A stretch of DNA of 64,000 bases, from the NCBI GenBank assembly GCA_013180625.2, contig SNVD02004503.1, positions 124,001-188,000 on the forward strand, read 5' to 3'. Origin of the DNA: Boswellia sacra. Its lineage: Eukaryota; Streptophyta; Magnoliopsida; Sapindales; Burseraceae. Below the pieces are notes generated by a model, which made no database searches, was not told the origin of the DNA, and saw only the letters and a list, made by a program, of their open reading frames with translations. Of the stretch, positions 1-10,737 are shown in pieces (within the stretch, counting starts at the first letter, position 1; every line of letters begins with the position of its first letter). The translations under genes and the position numbers were made by a program.

Positions 1-1359
1 TAGGCAGTACTACCGACCATTCCAATGTAAAACAAAAACACAAGGTAGTAAAACCACCCATAAAAATAGGAGGTAAAACCTACCATAGCAAATGAAAGAG
101 CAATTTCATAAGCAATAAACGAGAATAATAAAATTAAAAAAGTAAGATAAATTAACATAATAACAATGAAGGCTAAGGTTAGGGGATCCGTCCTTGATAT
201 TTCAAAGAAGAATAAATAACCCAATTATAACTCAATTGGAATCTACACATTAAGGAGGTTCCAATTTGAAGCTATGTCATTTAAGCCTATTTTAGTTATA
301 TGAATTATATTTGTTTCATTACTAATATTTATATCACTTCTTGTAAATGGGTTCAAGCATCCAATGTGCCAATCACCATATGTCTACAACAAATCAAGGT
401 TCCTAACTAGACTTATGCCGGTAAGGAAGAACCATACAATATCTAGAAAGGATCCAAGAATTTGATGTGCCAAGGATTGTCTACAATGGGCCAAGATCTC
501 CACTTTACAAGTAGTGTCAAGATTGATTAAGAAAATAAATATAAATAATATAAAATAAATAACAATGATTATAATTATTAAGCACATGTCAAAGGGTTAG
601 GAAATCCTTATTCTCATATCAAGGGTTTCACCCTTTTACCTTAGCAAAATAGAATTTAGCTAGACATTAAGCAAGAAATAAAATAAATTGCAAAAATAAA
701 ATTTATTAATAACATTAAAACACAAGAAAGAAAAACACAATAACAAGATATCCTAGCCAAGGACAAGATGCCTTCATGGGTCACAAGGCACCTCTATTTA
801 TAGAGAAATTAACGGGCAAACTTGTCAAATTACAAAGGAACAATTGTCAAATATCTTATCGACAATTGGGATCACCATATGCACCAACTGTGACCACCGA
901 TTTTGGCATCGAAATATTTAGAATTTTGATCACATGTCTTCACAAAAGTTGTAGATATTTCTCTCACTAGAACATCTTGATTCATAGAATTTGGATACGT
1001 ATATCAAGAGATATGATCAAAATACTGAGGTATGGTCAAGCTAGACTGAAGCTATAGGTGGTTTCACTTCAAGCCCATTTTTGGTCTACTAAACCCTGAA
1101 TTTGATAGTTCTTATGAGATACAATCTTATAGATAATTTAACCAGCTTTCAAAAAAAATCAAGATTTGCACCATTCGGATCTATAAATAGAAAGTTATGC
1201 CCATTTTACTAAACATATAACAAAAATTGAAATTAAGATAAAGCTAATTCAAAAGATACAAAGACCACAAATATGCTTAAATTGAGGATTTTAATGACAC
1301 TATTAATACAATATGATGAATTAAGCTCTTATTAAATATACATATTTAACTGTTCATCA
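1..1359 (-). repeat. E1 3' LTR, truncated by the window edge
   Basis: Matches the E1 5' LTR (21265-22808) and the E2 and E3 LTRs, and ends in the same GTTCATCA terminus at 1359. About 185 bases of its outer end are missing. Short open frames inside it, such as 776-970 on the plus strand, are chance frames within LTR sequence. Confidence 0.9.
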
Positions 1360-1369
1360 CACCCCCCAA
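1360..1369 (-). other. E1 polypurine tract
   Basis: The run of Cs directly next to the 3' LTR end reads as a G-rich purine tract on the element strand. This is the expected primer for plus-strand DNA synthesis. E2 has the same tract at 7702-7711, and E3 has one at about 39900-39910. Confidence 0.75.
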
Positions 1370-1612
1370 CCAGCTAATTACTAGTTCCTGGTAATTAAAG
1401 CATTATTATCTAGAAGTGATTTATAGAATTTTACATCCAAGGTAGTCATTATTGCACTCTCTTTGATTTTTTCTAAATAAACAAACTCTTAACCGATTTT
1501 TTTCTTTTCTTTTTCAAAAGACTCATATACCCTTCAATCAAAATATTAACAAACCTTTCTTTTTGTACTTAGTCGACACGACTATGGGGCTAACATCCTT
1601 AGGCAGGGTGTA

Positions 1613-1721
1613 TTTATATATATACACATACATATATATTATATATGTATATATACATACATACATACACATATATATACATATATAATATATATACATA
1701 TATATATACATATATATTTGA
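1613..1721. repeat. TA/TACA microsatellite
   Basis: About 110 bases of alternating TA, TACA and CATA units inside the E1 3' noncoding region. E2 (about 8008-8035) and E3 (about 40200-40235) have much shorter TA runs followed by T-rich sequence at the same place, so the array expanded in E1 after the copies separated. Confidence 0.85.
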
Positions 1722-1735
1722 AGGAATGCATCTTT

Positions 1736-2005
1736 AACCCGTGTAGCGAGCGTTAAGCTAATGACTCCCAGGCTAGTTGGCCTTGGGGCATTAGGTGTTA
1801 AGACAGCCCTAGGAGCTTAACGACTATGATTACCGATACTTTATTTTTGCTTAGAAACTTATGGATAGTGTAATGTTCAATCCCCTTAAGCTTTTTCCTT
1901 AATCCATGTAACAAGCTTTGGGCCAATAGTTCCCAAACCAATTGGTCTTAGGGTATTAGGTGTTGAGGCACCCCTCGAGCTTAATTGCTCAAATTAAGGA
2001 GGCTA
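1736..2005 (-). repeat. E1 tandem pair of about 100-base blocks
   Basis: Two diverged units start at 1736 and 1901. Each holds a block of the type CATGTAGCGAGC, a stretch on CCAAACCAGTTGG, then ATTAGGTGTTGAGGC and a run of Cs. The second unit ends in CTTAATT, 5 bases, AATTAAG, which can form a hairpin. Both units are present at the same place in E2 and E3. The function is unknown; the sequence looks noncoding. Confidence 0.75.
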
Positions 2006-2673
2006 TGAGACCAAACTTATTCATAATTGCTTAAGAACTCAAATATTGCAATATTTCATTTTGCAACCCATAATCATGCATCAAAGTATGTGTGTGTGTG
2101 AAGAAAGGTTCATGAATACTTGCTCAACGAGTACATGAGCGCACAATTTATTAAATGATAAGGTTGTGAAAGTTCATAAATTTGAATGATTCAAAGTGAA
2201 ATGAATAAGACCTTCTTGTTATAAAATTCAAAAATCAAAACTATTTAATATTAAGTTAGCTAAAATGAGTCTTCAAAATTACAAAATCAAAACAAAATGA
2301 CGATTTGGTTAGAGTGTGTTTCAAGAGTTCAAACTGGCTCTCTTTACTCTGCCATTCTGGACCCAAAATACGTCTCAAGAGGATTTAAACTCCTTACACC
2401 GTACTCTAAATCTAATTACTAACTCGCTTTTCTTTTTAAAGAAAAAGAAAATTTAAGATACACTTATGTCTACTATCTTTCCCCCTCCCCTAACCAAATG
2501 AAACATTATCCTCAATGTTTAAATGTAGATTGATAAAGTATAAGAGACATTACCTGAAGCTTTAGTTATTCAAAGAGACGACCTGAAAGACACGTAAGAT
2601 AAAATGCTACAAATAAAATAAAAGACAACAAAGATTACAAACGGAGATTCAAATCCAATTTCCACCTTTTGCT

Positions 2674-3291
2674 TTATCCCCCTGACCAATTAATTTGAGT
2701 TATAGTTGGGTCAGGTTCATACTCGACTACTTGTAATTTGTCAAGTAATTCACTAGCAGAAGTGGCAGAAACAAGGATCTGTCTCACCAAATGTGGGATA
2801 AAATTTTGTTCTATAACTGCATTAACAAAATGTATCACAGGTTCAAAGAAATTTTTAACATTCAACAAACCTATGAGTTTTTTATGGAGATTCAGTTAGG
2901 CCCAAGAGGCAATTTGAAAAATTCCTTTAAGAGTACCAAAGCCACCTGGTAAAGCAATAAAGGCATCGGAATTGATAAGCATATATTCCATGCATTCATG
3001 CAAAGAGGAGACCTGTAACTCTTTCCTAACTATTTTTCCAACGATGCTTTCTACAACCAAAGCTTTAAGAATAAAACCTAAAACTTAACTGCCTCCTATG
3101 AGTGCAGCTGTTGACAAACAACCTATTAACCCGAGGCTACCTCCCCCATAAACAACATGAATCTTTTTTTCAGCTAATAGCCTACCAAGATAATTTGCTA
3201 CTGCTATAAACTTTTCACTTTTTTCAGGTCGAGCTCCATAGAATACATATATCTTTTGGATTCGACGTTTTGAGGTTCCCTCCATGTGCAT
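2674..3291 (-). pseudogene. E1 copy of LOG-like cytokinin riboside 5'-monophosphate phosphoribohydrolase
   Basis: LOG enzymes cleave ribose 5-phosphate from cytokinin nucleotides to release active cytokinin in the cytosol. The frame is intron-less and stays in phase from the ATG at 3285 (another lies at 3291) to the stop at 2674. It keeps VVYGGGSLGL, SDAFIALPGGFGT and the C-terminal helix ending in LLDKLQ. It is broken by two nonsense codons, both CAA to TAA on the coding strand (after GGS and after ASWA). The catalytic PGGFGTLEE is altered to PGGFGTLKG, and the C-terminal basic tail seen in E3 is lost. It lies between the E1 cysteine-rich gene and the tandem blocks, as in E2 and E3. The family call is secure and this copy is clearly dead. 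Confidence 0.88.
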
Positions 3292-3615
3292 GCAACTCTC
3301 TAAGTATATGTGTGAAGAGGAGAAAAAGAGAAGTCATATTTATGAAGTGCAAAAAGATATTCTAATAATGACATCTATATAAGTAGCTCGGTTGTTTGTT
3401 GAGAAAATTTTGACAATAATGCATAAAAATTCAAAATAAATGATAGAAATAAGATTCCATAAATGCATGAGTCAAACAAAAGATATAAATTCAAAACTGA
3501 TAGTTGTAAGGTATTAAAATTCAAAAATGATGGCACACATGCATATGTATAGGTAGTTGTGATTGTGGCTCACGTCTTCCTCTGGTTTTACGCCCAGAAA
3601 CAGCTTAAACACCTT

Positions 3616-4143
3616 TTATGAGTTGGGGATATGCTTCCCATCCATTTTTCATATAAATTGGCAAACAGGGTCGTTTTGAGTTAGAAATAAAGTTCCTGCT
3701 CGTCTTGGAATTGTGTCCACAATTTAAAAATTTCAAGCTGCACAAGTCCACAAGAATGCATCTCAAGAGTCAATCAGATATCATCCAAAGACTCCCTACT
3801 CAATCCATTCTTGATGAATTATAGCTCATCCTCTCGGTTGTTAGACAAATATCCCAAGGAGTGGCAATGTTGGATACAAGTCTATCTCACACATTTGTGA
3901 CAAACTTGTAACCTTTTTGCTGGCGTAAGAGCTTTTTCCCAAACCTGGCATGTAAGAAACAAGATTATCTGAAACCTCACAAGAAAATCAAACCTTGGCT
4001 TCAATTAACCATCTTAAATCAGCAGGAATACCCTTGCGTATCAACATCCTTAATCTTTTTGTGCGAGCTTTGTAAATTTTAAGCAAATCATTTTGAGGAA
4101 GAGAGGGAAAATGTTTGTGCAAATTCGAGAGAATGGTATCCAT
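3616..4143 (-). pseudogene. E1 copy of the basic cysteine-rich protein gene
   Basis: Starts at the ATG at 4143 (MDTILSNLHKHF) and shares wording with the E2 copy through EAKV. Codon 52 is TGA at 3990-3988 where E2 has CGA (Arg). Downstream, the region of the basic patch and cysteine cluster is shortened and out of frame. The old C-terminal end (KHIPNS, stop at 3616) can still be read. See the E2 copy for the proposed role. Confidence 0.7.
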
Positions 4144-4270
4144 GTGAAGAAAATGAGAGAGAAGAAAAGAAAATGAATGCAAGGTGAGCAACAGTTTTTA
4201 GGGAACTAAAAGACTGACTTTAAAAGCCATGGAGTACCGTATCCGCTACTTGACCGAGAAAAATCAATCC

Positions 4271-6169
4271 TTAAAAAGGATTGACTAAAGCAATGGACTC
4301 TTCATTTTGATCAAAATTTTCAAAGAATGATTTTAACCGTTGTCCATTAACTTTAAAAACATTATCATTCTTTGGGTTTTCAATTTCAACTGCTCCATGA
4401 GAGAAAACATTTTTAGCAGTGAAAGGTCCAATCCAACGAGACCGATGCTTACTAGGAAACAAGTGCAATCTTGAATCATACAAAAGAACTTTTTGTGAAG
4501 GTTCAAAAGATTTTCTAAAAATGGATTTGTCATGAAAAACCTTCATTTTATCTTTGTAGATTTTAGAATTTTCATAAGCCTCATTCTTGATTTCTTCAAG
4601 TTCGCTTAATTTGAGTTTACATAACTTGCAAGCATCATCCAAATTTGTGTTAAATGTTTTAATGGCCTAATAAGTTTTATGCTCAATTTTCATAGGCAAG
4701 TAACAAGGTTTTCCATAAATTAATCTATAAGGAGACATTCCCAATGATGTTTTGAAAGCAGTTCGATAAGCCTAAACTGCATTAAGTCTTAAAGACCAGT
4801 CTTTACCGTTTGGGTTAACCGTTTTTTATAAGATCTGTTTTATTTCCCTATTACCTAATTCAACTTGTCCACTTGTTTGTGGGTGATAAGGTGTAGAAAC
4901 TTTATAGGTTATTCCATATTTCTTCATTAGAATTTGAAATGGTTTGTTACAAAAATGTGCACCCCCATCACTAATAATGGCTCGAGGAATTCCAAATCTA
5001 CACAAAATATTCTCTTTCAAGAATTTGATAACTGTTTTGTGATCATTGTTTCGGCATGGAATTACCTCAACCCATTTTGAAATATAGTCTACTGCAATAA
5101 GAATGTATACAAAATCAAATGATGGTGGAAAAGGTCCCACAAAATCAATACCCCAATAGTCAAAGATTTCAACAACATGAATGGGATTCAAAGGCATCAC
5201 GTTTCATTTTGAAATGGATCTCAATTTTTGACAATTTTCACAAGTTTTGCAAAATGCATGTGTATCATTAAATAAAGTAGGCTAATAAAATCCACATTGT
5301 AAGATTTTAGCAGTTATTTTTTTAGATTAAAAATGTCCTCCACATGCTTCGGAATGACAAAATTTAATGACACTACTTACCTCATTGTCGGATATGCATC
5401 TTCTAATTATTTGGTTCGGACAATATTTGAACAGATATGGATCATCACAATAAAAATTTTTTACCTCAATCAAAAACTTTCTTTTATCTTGAGCATTCCA
5501 ATGAGGTGGCATTTCTCCTATTGTAAGAAACTTTGCAATGTTAGCGAACCAAGGTACTGTAGCAATGGAGAATAAAAATTCATCAGGAAAGAGTCATTGA
5601 TATGTGAACTTTCAATTAATATTTCTGTCATTAATCTTGACATATGATCTGCAACGATATTTTTGGCTCCTTTCTTATCCTTTATTATGATGTTGAATTC
5701 TTGGAGCAATAAGATCCACCATATCAATCTAGGTTTTGCCTCCTGTTTCGACATTAAATATCTCACAGCTGCATAGTCAGTGTAAACAATCCTTGGAGAA
5801 CTAATTAAATAATATCAAAATTTATCCAATACAAATACTACTGCAAGTAGTTCTTTTTCAGTTGTTGTGTAATTCATTTATGCATCATTTAAAGTCCCAC
5901 TTGCATAGCATATCACATAAGGCTTACCTTCTTTTCTCTATCCTAAGACAGCACTAACAGCATAGTCACTTGCATCACACATCAATTCAAAAGGAAAGGA
6001 CCAATCGGGAGATTGCATAATTGGAGCAGTTGTTAAAAGTCCAATTAACTTATCAAAGGCATTTTGACATTCTTGAGTTCATTCAAAAAAAGTGTCTTTT
6101 ATTAAGAGGTTACAAAGAGGTTTAGATATAGCACTAAAATTTCTTATGAACCTCCTATAAAATCCAGCA
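4271..6169 (-). pseudogene. E1 RNase H and integrase region, broken
   Basis: This is the part of E1 pol on the left of the E2 insertion. Reading leftward it holds the end of reverse transcriptase/RNase H (6169 to about 5518, including [13 protein letters not shown] and VADHMSRL). The HHCC zinc-binding start of integrase follows (about 5512-5210, HSEACGGHF). The catalytic core is at 5200-4826, with [11 protein letters not shown] and [12 protein letters not shown], and the C-terminal domain is at 4642-4271 (SRWIGPF). Stops and frameshifts lie between the pieces, so no integrase could be made. It would have been the tail of one gag-pol polyprotein whose reverse transcriptase resumes at 17721. 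Confidence 0.88.
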
Positions 6170-6174
6170 TGCCC
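6170..6174. repeat. Left target duplication of E2 (TGCCC)
   Basis: TGCCC before the E2 LTR is repeated exactly at 17716-17720. Five bases is the usual size for Ty3/Gypsy integrases. Joining the E1 sequence across it gives a reverse transcriptase region collinear with E3. Confidence 0.95.
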
Positions 6175-7701
6175 TGACACATCCAAAAAAGGATTGTCTC
6201 CCAAGTATAGGAGTGTCGAAGTAATAAACCAGGTGAGACCGGGGTCGATCCACGAGGAAGGAGATTTTAGCGTTACAAATTATAAAATAAGCAAATATGA
6301 TATGAATGATTCAAAGAAATGACAAGATAATATCAATAAATATGTAAGATGGTAGGCGGTATTACCGACCATTCAAATATATAAAAAAAAGCAGGAGGAG
6401 GTAAAACCATCCATGGAAATAGGTGGTATAATCAACCATAGTAAATTAAAGAATAATTTTATAAGGTGGTAGAACCTACTATAGTAAATAAAATAAAAAG
6501 TTAATAAACAATAGAATAATTAAAATACAAGAGGAATTAACACAATAACAATGACAACTAAGGTTAGGGGATCCACCCTTGATATTTCAAATAAGGATAA
6601 TTAACCCATTTTAGTTATAAGAATTATATTTGTTTCGTTACCAATATTTATACCACTTCTTATAAATAGGTTCAAGCATCCAATGTGCCAATCACCATAT
6701 GTCTACAACAAATCAAGGTTCTTAACTAGATTCGTGTCAGTAAGGAAGAACCATACATCATCTAGAAAGGATCCAAGCACTTGATGTGCCAAGGATTCTC
6801 GACAATGGATCAAGACCTCCATTTTACGAGTGGTGTCAAGATTGATTAAGAAATTAAATATAAATCATATTGAATAAACATTATAAGATTAAGATTATTA
6901 AGCACATATTAAGGGTTAGAGAATCCTTAATCTCATATCAAGGGTTTCACCCTTTCACCTTAGCAAAAGAAAAATTAGAAGAACATTATAAGAGAAAGAA
7001 AATAAAATGCAAGAAAAAGGGAATTCGTTAATAACATAAACACACAAATACAAAACAAGATCCTAGCCAAAGCCAAAATGATCCAGCCAAGGCCAAGATG
7101 CCCTAATGGGTCACAAGGCACCTCTATTTATAGATACATCCAGGGGTAAACTTGTCAAATTACAAGGGCATAATTGTCAAATATTAGTTGTAAATATCTA
7201 TGACAATTGGGATCATTAGGCACCGAATTTGACCATCAATTTTGACACTGAAATGTTGCGAATTTTAATCACATATCTTCACCGAAGTTGTAGATATTTC
7301 TCTCAGCTTTCTAGAACATATTGATTTCCATAATTTGGATACGCATTTTGAGAGATATGGTCTAAATACTAAGGCCTGGTCAGACTGGGCTAAGACTATA
7401 AGTGGGTTCACTTTAAGCCTAATTTTGGTCTATTAAGAGTCCAAATTTGATGATGCTTGTGAAATGCAATCTTGTAGACAATTGAATCAACTTTCCAAAA
7501 CATTAAAATGTGCACCAATATGATCTATAAATAGAGAGTTATGCCCATTTTACCCAACCTGTAACAAAACTAAAATTAAGAGAAATTAATTCCAAAGATG
7601 CAAATGCTACAAATATGCTTAAGTTGAGGAATTTAATGACACTATTAATGCAATATGATGAACTAAACTCTTGTTAAACATGCATATTTAAGTGTTCATC
7701 A
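6175..7701 (-). repeat. E2 3' LTR
   Basis: 1527 bases, starting TGACACATCC and ending GTTCATCA on the plus strand. It pairs with 16190-17715, with scattered single-base differences. It holds a minus-strand TATAAATA at 7125-7132 and a plus-strand TATAAATA at 7526-7533. Confidence 0.95.
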
Positions 7702-7711
7702 CAACCCCCAC
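7702..7711 (-). other. E2 polypurine tract
   Basis: CAACCCCCAC next to the LTR reads as a G-rich purine tract on the element strand, the primer for plus-strand DNA synthesis. Confidence 0.75.
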
Positions 7712-8080
7712 CTAGCTTATTGCTAGTCCCTAGCAATTAAAGCGTTATTATTTAGAAGTGATTTATAGAATTTTACATCCAAGGTGGTCATTATTGCACT
7801 CTCCTTGATTTTATCCAAATAAACAAACTCTCAACCAATTATTATTATTATTATTTTTTTTATGACTCATGTACCCTTCGGTCAAGATATCCATAAACCT
7901 TTTTTTTGTGCTCAGTCAACACATGACTATGGGGCTTATTAGAAAGAAGCCATATCAGTTCTAATATTTGTTAAGGCTAACAACCTTAGGTAAGGGGCAT
8001 TTATTCATTATATATATATATATATTTTTTTTTTCTCTTCTTTTTTCTCTTCTTTTTTCTTTTTTAAGGAATGCATCTTT

Positions 8081-8345
8081 AACCCATGTAGCGAGCCTTA
8101 GGCTAATGATTCCCAAACCAGTTGGCCTTAGGGCATTAGGTGTTAAGAGACCCCTTTGAGCTTAACGACTCGGGTTGCCGATGCTTTATTTTTGCTTAGA
8201 AACTTGTGGATAGTGCATTGTTTAATCCCATTAAGCTTTCTCCTTAATCCATGTAGCGAGCTTTTGGCCAATAGCTCCCAAACCAGTTGGTCTTAGGGTA
8301 TTAGGTGTTGAGGCACCCCTCGGGCTTAATTGCTCGAATTAAGGA
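8081..8345 (-). repeat. E2 tandem pair of about 100-base blocks with hairpin
   Basis: Units start at 8081 and 8246 (165-base spacing) and share CATGTAGCGAGC, CCCAAACCAGTTGG and TTAGGTGTT. The second ends in a 7-base stem, 5-base loop hairpin (8325-8343). It lies between LOG and the polypurine tract. No open frame is conserved across it in E1, E2 and E3. Confidence 0.75.
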
Positions 8346-9112
8346 GGCTACGAGACCAAACTTATCCACAATTGCTCTCTTCTCCTTTTTTTTTGCACTT
8401 TTTTTTTAACTTTCCCCTTCCTTTGTGTTGTTATCCTAAACAAAACAAAAGAACTCAACATTTTAACATTTCATTTTGCCATCCAGAATCATGCATCAAG
8501 GTATGTGTGTGTGTGTGTGTGAAGAAAGGTTCATGAATACTTGCTTAATGAGTACATAAGCACACAATTTTTTTAAATGATAAGGTCGTGAGAATTCATA
8601 GATTTGAATAATTCAAAGTGAAATGAATAAGACCTCCTTGTTATAAAATTCAAAAATCAAGACTAAATAATATCAAGTTAGCTAAAATGAGTTCACAAGA
8701 TCAAAATAAAATGACAAATTGGTTAGAATGGGTTTCAAGAGTTCAAACCGGCCCTCCCTACTCTGCCATTCCTGACCCAGAATGCATCTCAAGAGGATTT
8801 GAACTCCTTACACCACACTCTGAATCTAATTACTAACTTGCTTTTTTTTTTTTTGCAAGAAAAAAGAAAATTCAAGGCACACTTATGTCTACTATCCTTC
8901 CCCCCCAACCAAATGAAACATTGTCCTCAATGTTTAAATGTAGAGAGATCAAGTATAGGAGACATTACCTGAAGCTTCTGTTATTCAAGAGAGATGACTT
9001 GAAAGACTCATAAAATAACATGCTAAAAATAAAATAAAATAAAATAAAGGACAAGAAGAAAAAAATTACAAACGGAGATTCAAATCCAATTTGCACTTTT
9101 TGTTTTGCCCTC

Positions 9113-9713
9113 CTACCCAATTAATTTGAGTACTAGCTGGGTCAGGTTCTTATCAACTTCTTGTAATTTGTCAAGTAACTCACCAGTAGAAGTGGCAGAA
9201 ACAAGGATCTTTCTCGCTGAATGAGGGATAAAATTTTGTTCCACGGCTGCATCAACAAAACTTATCAAAGGATCAAAGAAATTTTTAACATTCAACAAAC
9301 CTATGGTTTTTGATGGAGATTCAGTTGGGCCAAGAGGCAATTTGAAAAATTTCTTCAAGAGTGCCAAAGCCACCTGGTAAAGCAATAAAGGCATCTGAAT
9401 TGATGAGCATATGTGCCATGCGTTCATGCATAGAGGAGACCTGTAACTCCTTCCCAACCGTTTTTCCAACAATGCTTTCTACAGGCAAAGCTTTAGGAAT
9501 AACTCCTAACACTTGACTACCACCTACATGTGCAGCTATTGATACGCAACCCATTAACCTGAGGCTACCTCCCCCATAAACCACATGAATCTTTCTTTCA
9601 GCCAGTAGCCTACTAAGATAATTTGCTACTTCTACAAACTCTTCACTTTTACCTGGTCGAGATCCACAGAATACACATATCCTTTGGATTCGACGTTTTG
9701 AAGTTCCCTCCAC
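9113..9713 (-). pseudogene. E2 copy of LOG-like phosphoribohydrolase
   Basis: Intron-less LOG reading frame downstream of the cysteine-rich gene. The first part (9713-9321) runs from EGTSKRRIQRI through VVYGGGSLRLMG, MHERMAHM and the nucleotide/phosphate motif PGGFGTLEE. Single-base losses around 9315-9340 then shift the frame. The C-terminal half (NVKNFFDPL to LLDKLQ) reads in another frame to about 9113. The start codon seen in E1 and E3 is changed here from ATG to GTG. The catalytic Arg (MHER) and Glu (PGGFGTLEE) are both kept. The family assignment is strong; this copy cannot give a full enzyme. Confidence 0.88.
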
Positions 9714-10028
9714 GTCTATGCAACACTCTAACTATGTGTGAAGAAGAGAACAAGACATGTGGTATTTATGGAGTGCAAAAAGGTATGCTAATGATAATAT
9801 CTATCTAGGTAGCTCGGTTGTTTGTTGAAAAAGTTGACAATAATGCATAAAAATTCAAAAGATGATGAAATAAGATACCATAAGTCAAACAAAAGATACA
9901 AATTCAAAAATGACAGCTATGAGGTATTAAAATTCAAAAATGATGGCACGCATGCATATGTACAGGTAGTTGTGACTGTGGCTCACATCTTCCTCTGGTT
10001 TTACGTCCAGAAACGGCTTAAACACCTT

Positions 10029-10577
10029 CTATGAGTTGGGGATATGCTTCCCATCCAATTTTCTTATAAATTGGCAAATAGGGTCGTTTTGAGTCAGATT
10101 CCCAAGACTATAGCGTTCCTGCTCATATCGGAATTGTGTTCACAAGTTAAAAATTTCACGCTGCACAAGTCCACAAGAATGCGTCTCAAGAGTCATTCGG
10201 ATATCATCCAAAGACTCCATACTCAGTCCATTCTTGATGAACTGTAGCGTATCCTCTCGATTATTAGACAAATATCCTAAGGAGCGGCAACGCTGGTTAC
10301 AAGTCCATCTTGCACATCTGGGACAAACTTGTAACCTTTTCGCTCTTCGCTTTTTGGCGTAAGAGCTTTTTCCCATACCTGGCATGTTAGAAACAAGCTT
10401 ATCTAAAAATTCATAACAAAATCGAACCTTGGCTTCAATTAACCATCTTACTTCGACAGGCATACCCTTAAGCATCAACATCCTTACTCTTTCTGCGCGA
10501 GCTTTGTAAATTTTAAGCAAATCATTTGGAGGAAGTGAGGGAAAATGTTTGTGTAGATTTGAGAGAATGGTGTCCAT
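10029..10577 (-). pseudogene. Basic cysteine-rich protein gene of E2, least damaged copy, C-terminally truncated
   Basis: From the ATG at 10577 an open frame of 145 codons runs to a TGA at 10140. E3 has TGG (Trp) at that codon and continues 36 residues more, to the position of the E2 stop at 10029. Residues 18-62 look helical and charged. Residues 69-81 form a basic patch (GKSSYAKKRRAKR), followed by C85-x2-C88-x4-C93-x3-C97, a likely metal-binding cluster, then a helical tail. The order Gly-x-Ser-x-Tyr-Ala, Arg/Lys run, then a cysteine cluster recalls the nucleic-acid-binding cysteine-rich proteins of carlaviruses and vitiviruses, some of which suppress RNA silencing. That relation is inferred by eye. 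It could instead be an unrelated plant or element zinc-finger protein. Confidence 0.65.
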
Positions 10578-10737
10578 GTGAAAATGCGAGAAAAGAAAGG
10601 AAAATGAATGCAAGGTGAGCAATAGTTTTTGGGGAACTGAAAAACCGACTTTAATAGTCACGGAGTACCGTATCCGCCACTTGACCGAGAAAAATCAATC
10701 CTTAAAAAGGATCGACTAAGGCAATGGACTCTTCATT

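Noticed and set aside
776..970. Plus-strand open frame of 64 codons in the E1 LTR
   Set aside because: The same LTR segment in E2 and E3 does not keep the frame.
1613..1721. CRISPR-like or origin-like repeat array
   Set aside because: It is a simple TA/TACA microsatellite with no spacers, in a plant nuclear retrotransposon.
9321..9713. LOG frame read as an ordinary host gene
   Set aside because: Three copies sit in the same place within complete retrotransposons, between integrase and 3' LTR, without introns or host flanks.
10578..10661. N-terminal extension of the cysteine-rich protein to 10661
   Set aside because: The upstream codon is GTG, not ATG, and the extension is not kept in phase in all copies. 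The ATG at 10577 is shared by all three.
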